Assembly: GCA_026874595.1 (NCBI GenBank)
Contig: CM049316.1
Location: 17,819,839 to 17,883,838, forward strand
Direction of reading: 5' to 3'
DNA length: 64,000 bases
DNA from: Sipunculus nudus
Taxonomy: Eukaryota; Annelida; Sipuncula; Golfingiida; Sipunculidae
Shown here: one piece after another, positions 35,397 to 46,425 of the stretch
Position numbering within the stretch: the stretch's first letter is position 1
How the letters are laid out: every line of letters starts with the position of its first letter
Translations under genes and position numbers: made by a program
The notes under the pieces: generated by a model
The model's input: the letters and a program-made list of their open reading frames with translations, nothing else
Told to the model about the DNA's origin: nothing
Database searches by the model: none

Positions 35397-35531
35397 ATGT
35401 TTCTGATATATGTTATCTATTCCCCATTTATTCATTTTTAATTTTTTTTGCAAACCTCTATTTATTTTATTTAGCAATTAGATTTTCAAATTATTCGTTT
35501 CTATCTCTTTGGTTATTAGCAGTCAGACCCA

Positions 35532-35723
35532 ACAACGGATCAACAATGTCAACCTGGAATAGGCCCATATCCCGATGTAATTTACTGAAATTGATAATAC
35601 TTTTCACGTCAGTTATTGGTTCAGACCCATTTTAAGATGGGTCAGGCCAAATTACCAATCAACAATATCAACTTTGCACATGCCCCTCTCCCTATGTTCA
35701 TTTACTGATATTGGTAATATTTT
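35532..35723 (+). repeat. 119-bp-spaced direct duplication inside the element core
   Basis: Segment 35532-35604 (ATCAACAATGTCAACCTG, ATTTACTGAAATTGATAATA) recurs at 35651-35723 (ATCAACAATATCAACTTTG, ATTTACTGATATTGGTAATA). Between them lies CAGACCCATTTTAAGATGGG. Confidence 0.7.
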
Positions 35724-36046
35724 ATACACATTTGTCATCTATAAAATAAGACAAAAAATACAAAAAATATACACATATTTAAATTTATTTAAATTTATTT
35801 AAAAAATAAAGATAAAAATTATTGTACAAGGTATAGAACCTTTGCAGGTTTATACCTTTCCAACCATCAGCTACTTTCCACATATAATACCATAAAATAT
35901 ACAAATTATAATACTCGTAGATGAGAAACTATTATTTATTTAATCTTTTTCTTTCTTTCTTTTAATTCAAAGCTGTAGGAATGCATCGGCAGATCATGAT
36001 CGGATATTGGGTCGGTCCTTCTTAAGATCGGAAGATGGCGCGCGAC

Positions 36047-36049
<3 letters not shown>

Positions 36050-36083
<34 letters not shown>
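36050..36083. repeat. (TA)n microsatellite
   Basis: TA run of 34 bp; a second one lies at 36126-36154. Confidence 0.9.
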
Positions 36084-36086
<3 letters not shown>

Positions 36087-36122
36087 AGAAAAAGATATAA
36101 AATATTAATGAAAACATTTATG

Positions 36123-36157
<35 letters not shown>

Positions 36158-36171
36158 ATCAGATCATCCTG

Positions 36172-36437
36172 AATAATTGTAGCAAGGTACTTATAATTAT
36201 TAACAATCTTAACTCCAACATTGTTGATACTCACTTTAATTACTACATTACACCGTTTCCTAAAATCGAATAAAATTTCCTTTGTTTTTTTTTCATCATT
36301 TAAAAGAAGATTATGATTGACAACATTTAGTCAGATATAATATCTCTTGCCGATAAGGCAATTCATTGTCATCAGAAATGAGTCCTAAGGTCACTATGTC
36401 ATCTGCATATTTAATCATTTTTCTAATCTAATCTTAT
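36172..36437 (-). pseudogene. decayed non-LTR (LINE) reverse-transcriptase fragment
   Basis: On the minus strand the catalytic motif of reverse transcriptase is readable: IKYADDIVTLGLISDDNE, then LPYRQEILYLTKCCQS. After a one-base frameshift it continues with NLLLNDEKKTKEILFDFR, and later VNNYKYLATIIQDDL. The order YADD ... YR.E ... LLLN..KTKE...DFR ... YKYLG.I. is that of the palm and thumb of CR1/L2/jockey-type LINE polymerases. Stops and frameshifts show it is dead. It is truncated on both sides and cannot be placed in a named clade. Confidence 0.8.
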
Positions 36438-36603
36438 ACAAGCATCGTTGTGTTGACCTGACATCGAGCGTATATCTTATTGGAGCATAGTGGTGTTAAA
36501 GACACAAAGAGCGAGACATAGTAAACTGTTTTACTGGTTCCCGCGTCCATTTATTTGCATGTATGCCAGATATAGGGGAGCAGGGAACCAGCCTAGCCGA
36601 ACA

Positions 36604-37196
36604 GATCGCGAGGGAACGCGAAAAAAAACGCGACGGAACGCGAAAAAGATCGCAAGGGAACGCGAAAAGATCACGAAGGAACGCGATATTATCGCGAGGG
36701 AACGCGAAAAGATCGCGAGGGAACGCGAAATTATCGCGAGGGAACGCGAAAAGATCGCGAGGGAACGCGAAAAAGATCGCGAGGAAACGCGAAAAGATCG
36801 CGAGGGAACGCGAAATGATCGCGAGGGAACGCGAAATTATCGCGAGGGAACGCGAAAAGATCGCGAGAGAACGCGAAAAGATCGCGAGGGAACGCGAAAA
36901 AGATCGCGAGAGAACGCAAAAAGATCGCGAGGGAACGCGAAAAAGATCGCGAGGGAACGCGAAATTATCGCGAGGGAACGCGAAATTATCGCGAGGGAAC
37001 GCGAAAAAGGTCGCGAGGGAACGCAAAAAGATCGCGAGGGAACGCGAAATGATCGCGAGGGAACGCGAAAAGATCGCGAGGGAACGCGAAAAAGATCGCG
37101 AGAGAACGCGAAAAGATCGCGAGGGAACGCGAAAAGATCGCGAGGGAACGCGATATTATCGCGAGGGAACGTGATAAGATCGCGAGGGAACGCGAT
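36604..37196 (+). repeat. right array of the 21-bp TCGCGAGGGAACGCGA unit
   Basis: About 28 units. Each has a 16-bp core TCGCGAGGGAACGCGA and an A-rich spacer (AAAGA, AAAAGA, AATTA, AATGA). The core folds as TCGCG, loop AGGGAA, CGCGA. Most units are 21 bp; those with one extra A (22 bp) shift the frame. Long open frames on both strands (up to 258 codons) come from the stop-free repeat and are not genes. Confidence 0.95.
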
Positions 37197-37522
37197 ATTT
37201 ACCCAGAAAAAAAATATCACGTATGTCACTTTAGGGGCTCCATACTTTTCCAACAACAGTACATGAAACATTTGTGGTTGACTGCATAATTCTCATGAAT
37301 TATAAGTATATATTTATAGGTATGACTGTATTTGTCACTGAAACGCAACAAAAATATATTTTTCTATCTATAGTCAGGCGAATTTATGTAATATTCGAAA
37401 GACTACTCATAATCAGGCGAATAGATATCATATTAGACAAACGCTAAGCTTTGTTTTTGCAAAATACTAATGCGAGTCATGCGAGTGAAACGGAAACAGT
37501 GTTTGTGTGTGTATATATGTGT

Positions 37523-37790
37523 GTAAGCGAGAGAGGGATGAGACGGAGACAGAAAGGACATGTTGAGAAGCCGGATATTTTTTTGCAGGGAGGAAAGAAA
37601 ATTCGAGAGTGACGAAGAGGTAATTGAAAACTTCTAAAAAGAAAAAGAAGATGAATGATGAACAAGGAAAGAAAAGGGTAAGGTTGGAAATAAGGGGAGT
37701 GAGAGAAGAGAAGGCGTGAATCCACATATGACACAGAAACGGAAAAAAAGACAACAGGAGAGAGGAAGAAGAGAAAGACGAGACGAATGA
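37523..37790. repeat. 268-bp purine-rich tract
   Basis: The plus strand is strongly biased to A and G over about 270 bp without a fixed repeat unit. The minus-strand frames here (Ser/Phe/Leu-rich) reflect this bias and are not taken as genes. Confidence 0.6.
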
Positions 37791-38063
37791 GATAACAAAT
37801 TAAGATTGTGTCTGTAGGGTGAGGCAGCGGGATGGGTGTTCATTTTGCTGGAATGATGAAGGTGACATCTGCCTGGATTTTACAGTGATTCTGACTGTGG
37901 ATTCTGACAGTGAGCATCCTAAACCAAGCATTTTTTTTTGAAGATCTGAAAAACAGCTTCATGAAATGATTAAAGAAAAGTACTACAACTTAATGATTTC
38001 CTGTCCATGTCGAAAGTACTTTCCCATAATATGCTTTTTGATTAAACATGGTGATTTAATATC

Positions 38064-38088
38064 GGGGGAGGGGGTGGTGGGTGGGGGT
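38064..38088 (+). repeat. G-run cluster, possible G-quadruplex
   Basis: GGGGG-A-GGGGG-TGGT-GGG-T-GGGGG on the plus strand meets the usual four-G-run pattern. Confidence 0.6.
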
Positions 38089-38190
38089 GTCTCACGTCTA
38101 TTTGAGTACAAAAAATAGTTTTAATCTTTCAGAAGGCCGCATACTTTTATTGCACCTTTAAGATGACAGTTGCCATTGTAACTTAAACAT

Positions 38191-38330
38191 ACACCCCCTT
38201 TAATCGAATGAGCGATTATTAAAAATCGGCTTTGGACTGTATGGCCTTGGGGATAAGGTCAAGTTAAAATATAAATATCAGTTGCAAATGTGTAACCTAG
38301 GATTATTATTTTGCTCAAAGGTCAGTGTAA
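38191..38330 (+). repeat. dispersed repeat with GAGCGATTAT and AAAGGTCAG, copy 1
   Basis: Order of landmarks: C-run, AATGAGCGATTAT, GGACTGTATGGCCTTG, AAGGTCAAG..AAAATATAAATATC, GCAAATGTGTAACCTA, CAAAGGTCAGTG. The copies at 40884-41030 and, more diverged, 46170-46275 have the same order. Confidence 0.6.
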
Positions 38331-38899
38331 AGCCTGCCGCCCACTTGTGATTTTAACTGCGACTTGCGTTCAGCGAGCAGGCACAGACTCGAGATCACGA
38401 TGTTTCCCGTTATGTTTATTTAATTATGTAAATTGGGGCTGATAAATTTGTGAAAGTACAAATATAATTTATAAAACATCTATCACAATATCGGACACAA
38501 TTCACCAGAACAACAAGACACCACGCCTATCTCTTCACATGCCCTTACGGTTGGGGTATTCGGACGAAGTCTGCATTGTTGTACGGACATGGTGTTTGTT
38601 TCCACATCGACATAAATTCATTTTCCTTTCAGGGGACCGAAAAGGCTAACTTGGGGCGATGCCATACACCACACCTACAAGCTCAGTCTGCGACAGATTA
38701 TCGGAATAGTTGCACGGAATCGCAAGGTTTTTTGACATGTCAGATACCTTGCGATTGTCTGCGACTGACAGTCGCAGGTCGCGTCGCATGGCCGGCTAAC
38801 TTGCGATTCACATGCGGTTATAATCGGCGACCAGTCGCAGATCCCTCGCGATTTTGTCTAGCATCGCGTTGCGACAAAATCGCCAGTGGGCGGTAGGCT
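38331..38899. mobile_element. 569-bp TIR element (AGCCTRCCGCCCACT ends)
   Basis: The left end is AGCCTGCCGCCCACTTGTG then ATTTT. The right end on the other strand is AGCCTACCGCCCACTGGCG then ATTTT, giving TIRs of about 26 bp with four mismatches. The interior is rich in GTCGC/GCGAC motifs, including the hairpin CTGCGACTGACAGTCGCAG. No transposase. It abuts the end of the preceding repeat exactly, consistent with insertion there. The target duplication is not clear. Confidence 0.65.
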
Positions 38900-40883
38900 A
38901 TAGGGATCTAGCACAAACACGGACAGATGAACAAAAAATAAATTATCGAAGGTTTTACACTATGAAAATCCACCCGACAAATATTTGATAAAAATATTAA
39001 TACAGAAATAAACCATTTTAAGCCTCCCCTCAAAATATAAAGAAAGTAAAGGAAATTAAAAGATGTAGCGAAGGTAAACAATAAAACAAATTGTTAAAGA
39101 CTCATGGTTTATTCTGATCAGATTCCATATTACGACCACGAATTTCATATAATACTCAAGGAATACAGTTTTTTTTCTGCTGCTCACGCAATAACACCAA
39201 CCAAAAAACTTGTTAAGAAAAGTCTTTATGCTGGGCGACAGGCGGTGAGTTATGACCTGGAATTATTGAATAATTCCCCACATAGCTAGGTGTCATACAA
39301 GCCTTCAAGGTGTACACGAGAAGGCTAAAGTGATCGATCACAGGCTTATTGGCATGACTTATAGAGCGAATAGGGAACAAGCACTGGTCCCCCTTGTGTC
39401 CAGTGGTGATTGGCAGGCAAGCTGCGTAAAGTTCCTTTCAAGGAGAAAGAAATGTTACACTGAATTATATTAAATCAAGACTCATTGTTCGGCTTCCTTG
39501 AACGTAACCCTGCCCTGCACATGGTTCATGGAGATTGCTTCACCAATCTCTGCAAAGTAAATCCTGTTCTTTACAAGGGCTTTCGTGTCAATCAGGTCAA
39601 ATTGCAAAGGTCTCTCCAGTGAATATATCGACCTTCTGTGAAAATGCCAATGAATGTCATCTTATGACATTTCTTCCTGGAAATTTATCGTATTTTACCG
39701 CGTAATTGACTTTGGGGCACAATTTTCTTTAACCCACATGCAAAAGTTTCATACTATTTCAACAGCGGTTATGAATATGGGGTGTGTCATTTTGCACACA
39801 TATATCAGCACTGGATACAATTCCCTTCATTGAGCTTTGCCTCAATGCGTTTTCGTTTGTTTAGGTTTTTAAATACTGTTTTGCACTTGAAGAAATGGCG
39901 GTGTAATGTTCTACTCTTGTGGGTTAAGAAACTACTTGTCACGTAAACGGTTCTTGTTTTACCTCGCATAGCAATTCGAAATAGAAATCTAATAGTCTCA
40001 AGATAGTTTTGTCCAGAATTAATGGATATATTCCAGCTTCTTGCTAATTTTGCACCTTGTTACTTATCTATAAGTATCATCATGACACATCTTTATGTTT
40101 TTCTACGTAAGTGGTAAATTTTCAATAATAAAATATAACAAGAATCCTTCACAGTTTTATGCGTTTACGAGCCTAGCTGGACAACATTTATATTCAAAAG
40201 TCTCATTTCCATACAATTCAACTGTCAGAAATGGACCTTTGTGGGACTGAAAGAAAACTATAAAATAACCATTTACTGATAAAAAAGGAGCACTCTATAT
40301 AATAATATAAAAGTCAGGGAAAACATATATAGATTAGGTGTTTTCGAATATTATTTGTTATTATTGAGTTCATTTTCCTTAAAAAAAACTGTGATAATGC
40401 AATCCCATTGAAATTTGCCAATCCTTCAGATAAGTTGCAGATTAGGTTAAAAGATTTAGCAGTAATGAAAGAATGTGGTATAACCCTCATGAACTTTAAA
40501 TAAGATCATTATGTATCTGGTAAACTGTCACGGAAATGGATAAAAAAATATATAAGAAAACGGTCGATTGTTCACTACATGTCAATCCTGCTCATAATGA
40601 TCTTTGGTCACGTGAACAAAGGCAAACATAAGAACATGCTAAGTTGCCTCATATTGTTATAAATATTGACAAAAATAAAATACATGTAATACAATATGTC
40701 ACTAAGTCGCAAGAACCAAGAAGATTCCAAAAGGTTGAACATTATAAAAATAAGTTCTTTTCATGAAGTTTTTTTTCTCATAACAGATTTGTAGACCTTT
40801 TATCAGTTATGTGTGTAATTCCTTCGAAATTTTGAAAAAAAACTGAGTGTTAATTTGCATTCGCCAAGGAGTACCTGGTAACC
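38900..40883. other. no gene recognised
   Basis: Holds a copy of the AGAAATAAAC-type short repeat at about 38985-39035; otherwise AT-rich sequence with no supported gene. Confidence 0.4.
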
Positions 40884-41030
40884 ACCCCCCCCCCCCCTTC
40901 CGCAAATGAGCGATTATGAGAAATCAACCATGGAGTGTATGACCTTGTGAATTTAAGTCAACTTCAAGGTCAAAATAAATATCAAATGCAAATTTGTGAC
41001 ATATGACCTATATTGTGTCCAAAGGTCAGT
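40884..41030 (+). repeat. dispersed repeat with GAGCGATTAT and AAAGGTCAG, copy 2
   Basis: Begins with a C14 run, then AATGAGCGATTATGAG, GGAGTGTATGACCTTGTG, TCAAGGTCAAAATAAATATC, GCAAATTTGTGACATATG and CCAAAGGTCAG. Confidence 0.6.
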
Positions 41031-41502
41031 TTTTGATAATCGACCATATTTGAAATCAGGCTGGGCTTAAGTAAAATCAAAACATGTAATCGAGAGTTTT
41101 GGTTATGTTGGATTTATGTGCAGAGGATCCAGAACAGAGACTTGAACCTGATATGATTGGCTGGTGCAAAGTGTGACGTCACAAGCAAAATTAAGATATG
41201 GCTTGAACTAGCCATACATGTTGTTTTTATCATTCCCTGAAAATTTGAGGCTGACAATGCCAGAATACTCAGCTTTTGAGGATATCAAGAATTTTTAGTC
41301 ACACGGGGTTACCCTGTGGCTGACGTCATTGCCGAGTAAAAAGTACTCATAGATGCGCCAACTGATTAAGAACATATCACCCAACCTCATGCTTTTGTTA
41401 CAAATAAATAGAAAAAAATGTTTTTCTTACAGACATTGGATTCAGTCCATGCAAAATCTAAATTAATATTTTTAGTTGGCACATGTGTTATATGATAATA
41501 TA
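41031..41502. other. no gene recognised
   Basis: Nothing supported. Confidence 0.4.
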
Positions 41503-41560
41503 CAGGGGCGTAGCCAAGGGGGGGGGGCATGACCCCGCATCCAGTACTCCCCGTCCTCCC
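41503..41560 (+). mobile_element. left end of a CAGGGGCGTAGCC-type element
   Basis: CAGGGGCGTAGCCAAGG followed by a G-run has the look of a TIR-element terminus. No matching right end was found, so the extent is unknown. Confidence 0.35.
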
Positions 41561-41981
41561 TGAGTCTAATTATGATTACATTTTCTAAAACACAATCATG
41601 AAATTCTTGTTACTGGTCTTCGCAGATCTGTGAAATATGTCAACATGAAATTATTTCACATGCAGTTATTAATGTATTGTTTATTGATAATTCTAAATTT
41701 CAAAAGGTTTGATCCTAAAAATATGATACTTTTATTTTTTTATCTTGTACAACTGATATTTCTTATTAAAATTTAACATGTGAGGTTTAAATATGTATGT
41801 GTGTATGTATGTATTGAATATAAAAAATATGTTTATATATATATATATGTCTGTGTGATTTAATTGCCTTTGTCAAATATTTTGTCAAATATAAATCTGA
41901 TATAATAAGATTTGGAATACGTTTGCTTGACCTTTTGTGAAGTACATTTGGGGACCTAATTTAGTTCACCTACATAAAAAA

Positions 41982-42040
41982 TTGACCCAAATATTAATAT
42001 AGAAATAACCGCCTCTACCCCTATAAACCTCCCTTTCATA
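41982..42040 (+). repeat. dispersed short repeat (AGAAATAA..CCTCCC), copy
   Basis: Reads CAAATATTAATATAGAAATA, then CCCCTATAAACCTCCC and a G-run; same family as 12680, 38985, 45693, 45873 and 46372. Confidence 0.5.
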
Positions 42041-42494
42041 CTTGGGGGGGGGTGACTCTATTATGATGGTTGTAGCGTTTTGGAGCAGAGTGTGTAAGTT
42101 TAGCAACGCCCCAGTTAGAGTCCTATCACACCCTATCAGCTGGAACTGCCCGCAGGGAGTCGTGATATTGGAAATATATATAAAGTCAGGACTGGATTAC
42201 CATGACCGTGGATAGTGTGCCACTTATCCCGAACATGATTAAGTAAGAGGGAGGTCAAAGGTTACCGGTAACAGAGTGTATACAATCAGTACTGCCCCAG
42301 GATGTCTTCCCTGACTGACAGCTGCCTTGTAAACAGACCAATCTTTCTCGGGGGCTTGTAGCTCCAGACGAAGGTTAAACTAAAGAGCTGGCCTACACGG
42401 CAAGCGAATACCGCCACCAGCAACCATAAGGTTTATTTTTTATAAACTTTTTTTTCTTGTTACATGAATTGTAATATTTGTAATACCCAATATG
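42041..42494. other. no gene recognised
   Basis: Nothing supported. Confidence 0.35.
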
Positions 42495-42565
42495 TGGCAA
42501 TGTCCACGGCTCGAATGTTAGCCTGAGAAAGAATGTGGTCTGAATGGGTAGAGTAAACCGGAGGA
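42495..42565 (-). mobile_element. possible diverged SINE fragment
   Basis: On the minus strand CTCCGGTTTACTC, CTAACATTCGAGCCGTGG resemble the 3' body of the SINE copies at 18798 and 28690. No box B is seen. Confidence 0.3.
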
Positions 42566-43152
42566 CCCGAACAAACCACGATCTGGGATGACTGCAGTGT
42601 ATAGCCATTCCGTGAGGAGCGTAAAAGTCTTACAGTTTGTTTTGTGTTTGAGGCAAACTGAAGAAAAATCAACGTATTGCGTTTCGACCGGTGAAAAAAG
42701 GAGAAGAAATCGCCCGCGTGCATCATATATTTTCTTCCATGTTTCCGTAAACAAGGATTTTTTATATGGCCCAATTTCGAATAGCATTGGAATCGTTGAA
42801 TATTCAGCGCAGGTGCACACACCTGTCTTAAATGACCACTTAATGGGGACTGATTATATTAAATGAGACACCATGATCAGAAACTGAGCCGACAAACATA
42901 TCTGGATTACGCCGATTATGTCGGGGACTACGTATTCAGGAAAACGACCATTTTAATGATTGACATACGGGGCATCAGTCGTTGAATAAATTAACTCGAG
43001 TGTATTATAAATCACTTGTAGTTTGTGAGCTGCTGCAAGTTTTTGTTCAACATCGTGACCTCAAACATACGGTGCTGGACCACCATAAAAGCCCCTGTTG
43101 TTTGAATATCGCAAAAGCGGATGAAAATGTTAATGTTTTTGCAGAATGTTGC

Positions 43153-43188
<36 letters not shown>

Positions 43189-45692
43189 AGTTTATATATA
43201 TATAAATGTTTGTGTGTGTAATATCATTCTAGTCCCATATTGGTTAATAAATCACAGATAAGATTTAGTAATAAAAAAATTAGTTGTGTAATATTTCCAG
43301 GGAGACCCAGTTTATGGGGATTCAAGCACATGTTCATCCGTCATCCAGACTGGATATGGACGCTTTGTTTCCTCTCAAATGTTTTATCCTTCTCAGATGT
43401 TATTATTATTGTATGGATAATGCACAATCCCTCTGTTTTATGTTATTTGATGATGTCATGACGAAACACTTATATAATATATGCCCAATAACATTCATAG
43501 AATCCGCCTTTCAAGGCTAAATGTCTATTTTTGGAAGAATTATAAGGATTCGTAAAATACCAGAACGCACATTGTTTTAACAGCAATGTGTTAACTTTAT
43601 CAGTACAATTTTACTGCGTGGGTACTTCTCGTAACCTACTGCATAGGGCGGACATGTATCACTCACATCGCTTATATCTCGCAGATAAATGGAGTTCAGT
43701 CTTCAACAAAATGATATCAGCCAATGCCATATACGTATATGCTAGTGATACTTACTGTCTAGCTAGTGATAAGTAAACTGCAAGCATAAGCAGAAGAGTT
43801 GGGACGGTGTATGTATCATTGTGAAACTAGCCTCAGCACGAAACCTGTGATTACAGGACATGAGTTAAATTAGTGAAGATGCATGACGCGATATACTACA
43901 AAAGTGAACTCGTTTATTGTATAATTTACACGGCAGGGTTACTTTCAATCATGCTGAGCTTTAGTGATATGATTAATTAAAAAAAATTGTGGAGTGTGTG
44001 AATGTCAATCCATGATGTCATGGGGGCATGCTTCGCAGTTGAACGTTATGACCCATGTGTTACTTGTTTCGTTTTTTTTTTCACTGCCAAACATTGAGTT
44101 CCCGAGAATAAAACCAAATCAAGATCAGCCCCTTCAGCTTTTATCTAAATAAAACCACTAAATATAGAATGTTGTTTGAGATGAAGATATATTTTTGGTT
44201 TTATATATTGTTATGCGCCCTGCTTGAAGAAATAACCTGTTTTTCAATGACATTTAAGTTAAATAAACCGCCCGTGAGTCGACCTTTTTTATTGAGTTAA
44301 TCATAGCCAAGATATATTTAGCCATGTCAAAAATGCCAGAATTTATGGTAAAATGAATATCACCATATATGATTTTTATTCATCATCTGGCATCCATTGT
44401 GTCATTAGCTTGACAGCTCAAACAAGACTGAGATTGGCCTGGATTGCAGAAGCCTTAGGGAAGGAATTTAGTTCCACATCTATCCTGTAAGCTAAATTTT
44501 CTGGCAAATTCACTTTCGATTTTCTTGTGAAATCAATTAGGTTGCAAAGTGGAAGCTAGTGGCAGTTTATTGGTCTGTGGGGTGCTTATTTCTAGTTCAC
44601 GGCCACCTTAAAAGCTCAAAATCTTTAAGAACAGGATATAAACGACTGGCCCTAGGCTGATTGTCAAATATCAGCCTTCACAAGTAAGTTTTATACGAGC
44701 TTATGTGTGGCTGGATGAACTGAGTGACGCTTTAGACGCTTACATCATGTGATATACATCCATGTAAGTTGTCTCCGGCTCCATGTTCCTATATTATCGC
44801 TTCAAGGCAGCTTCTTTACGAGATGCAGGTATAAAACCTAGTTACTGACGCTGTCTCCGTGTATGCCATCAATAAACAGCATCACGCTTTATAACCCGCA
44901 TACAAGCGTTACTGATATATTTTGGAATGTGGCATCATCTCTGACATGCCGTGGGCTTTTTCAACATGTATACAATTGCTTCATTTCATGACCATTGACA
45001 CCCAACGCGTGTCACCTGTGATTAACAGCAATCATTATACACGCTATACAACAGCGTATATTCTCATTTCAGCTGAGACTGGACCGATGCCATCCTCAGA
45101 AATCACGTGACCCTTTATACTGTATAGCACCTTCCCGAATATCAATTAATATATCGTGACAGAGACACATGATTAAAGGTGTCTTGATTTTTTATCATTG
45201 TAAGCCACCCCTGGCATATGTATCTTATTCGTAGACTTGTGAATGGGAAAGGGGTCTTCGATTCAATTCAAATATCAGTTATTTCCTTCAATTCATATTT
45301 TTTATTGCAAACAATTATTATATTTTATGAGAAAGGTACACCTACAAGCAAGTTTCTTCAAAGAAGATTTTACGATGAACATTTTTTACCTAACATTCAC
45401 TGAGACCAAGTAATAGCTAGACAATTATCGAGCAACTGCAAGAAAGCAAGTGGTTAGTAATTGGGAATAGGTTTTGTAGCTTGAGAATTATGTCCCGATC
45501 AAAAAATAAACACCCGGCGCAATTCCATTACCTGTGCCTATTACTCTGAGCAAATGTCAGTGTTTTAAAATCAACCTTATTTTAGATCCAGCCTAAACAC
45601 TGGTAGAAGGAAGGAAACAAGAAAATAGTGGCAAACTCAAGGTTGTACGACAGTGGGACCTAAGAAAGAGCACCCTTAACATTTGACCAAAT
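42566..45692. other. no gene recognised
   Basis: Several overlapping frames at 42588-42866 on both strands cancel one another. A (TA)n lies at 43155-43187. A frame at 44922-45110 lacks an ATG. No gene is supported. Confidence 0.4.
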
Positions 45693-45917
45693 TATTGATG
45701 TAGAAATAAACCCATCAGCTCCTTAAATGCTCCCTTCCTAAAAGGGGACGTAAAAAAAGGATGGGGGGGGGGAGGGTTATAATTGGTGGTTTTGGCTAAT
45801 AGGGGAATTAAGCAAGTCTACTACCCCCCCCCCCCCCCAAAAAAAAAAATTAATAAATAAAAACAGATCTAAATACTGATATAGAAAAAACACTCATCGA
45901 CCCCGATATGCCTCCCC
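45693..45917 (+). repeat. two copies of the short AGAAATAAAC repeat with G- and C-runs between
   Basis: Copies at about 45693-45740 (TGTAGAAATAAACCCATC) and 45873-45917 (GATATAGAAAAAACACTCATC). Between them are a G10 run (about 45763) and a C16-A10 run (about 45822-45848). Confidence 0.5.
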
Positions 45918-46169
45918 ATAGTTAAAACATCTCTGCTGCGTACACATCTGATGTAGGTTAAATGGTGACTCTTATTTTTTTAATCAGAAATGTATCTTTC
46001 ATATTAATTACTTGTCCTTTGGTAGAAGCTAGAGTGAAAATACCGAGTAAAAGAAGCCCTTCCCAACCCCCCAACCCCCACACACGCACACACCAACCCG
46101 GTCTTCCACAGCCTCTCCTGGTATATCGGTCCGGAAGCTCGTTTACCTGCATATTAATAGTAATAGACC

Positions 46170-46425
46170 TGTATTACTGGGAAAGGTTATGTAGCTTGAA
46201 ACAGGGTCAAGTCCAAAATAAATATCTGGCTTAAACATATCGACTTTCACTATAATATTGGACCTAAAGATCATTTTAATAATCGGCAACACTGGAGCTT
46301 TAGCGCAGACATGGGCAGAAATAAGAAAGACAGGAATAAAAAGTGAAAAAAGAATGTTTTTGTAATCGATGGAGAAATATTGATCCAGAAATAAACTTAT
46401 CAACCAAAATTGGCCTCTGCTCCTT
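46170..46425 (+). repeat. diverged dispersed repeat plus short AGAAATAAAC copy
   Basis: CAGGGTCAAG..CAAAATAAATATC and GACCTAAAGATCA (46200-46275) follow the order of the repeat at 40884. At 46372-46425 GATCCAGAAATAAACTTATC and GGCCTCTGC match the short repeat family. The 106-codon minus-strand frame here is an artefact of the repeat. Confidence 0.4.

Larger units (their letters stand above)
35144..37244. mobile_element. 2.1-kb TIR element with inverted 21-bp satellite arms
   Basis: The first 54 bp (35144-35197) and the last 54 bp (37191-37244) are perfect inverted copies, starting TATGGAGCCCCTAAAGTGAC. Directly inside each are arrays of one 21-bp unit in opposite orientation: about 10 units on the left (35194-35396), about 28 on the right (36604-37196). 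The core (35397-36603) is AT-rich and holds a 119-bp tandem duplication, two (TA)n tracts and a decayed LINE fragment. If the outermost TA on each side is the target duplication, the element would be a TA-targeting DNA transposon derivative. It has no transposase of its own. Fold-back of its transcript would give a long double strand. Confidence 0.8.

Noticed and set aside
36604-37196. CRISPR-like array
   Set aside because: The units are contiguous with 4-6 base A/T spacers and no unique spacers; the genome is eukaryotic.
36490-37266. Long open frames (258, 203, 176, 144 codons) with RERE/FPRD repeats on both strands
   Set aside because: They are translations of the stop-free 21-bp array, open in several frames on both strands; no start context or unique sequence supports a protein.
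38576-38896. 106-codon frame
   Set aside because: It lies inside the TIR element and follows its inverted repeats; no transposase motif.
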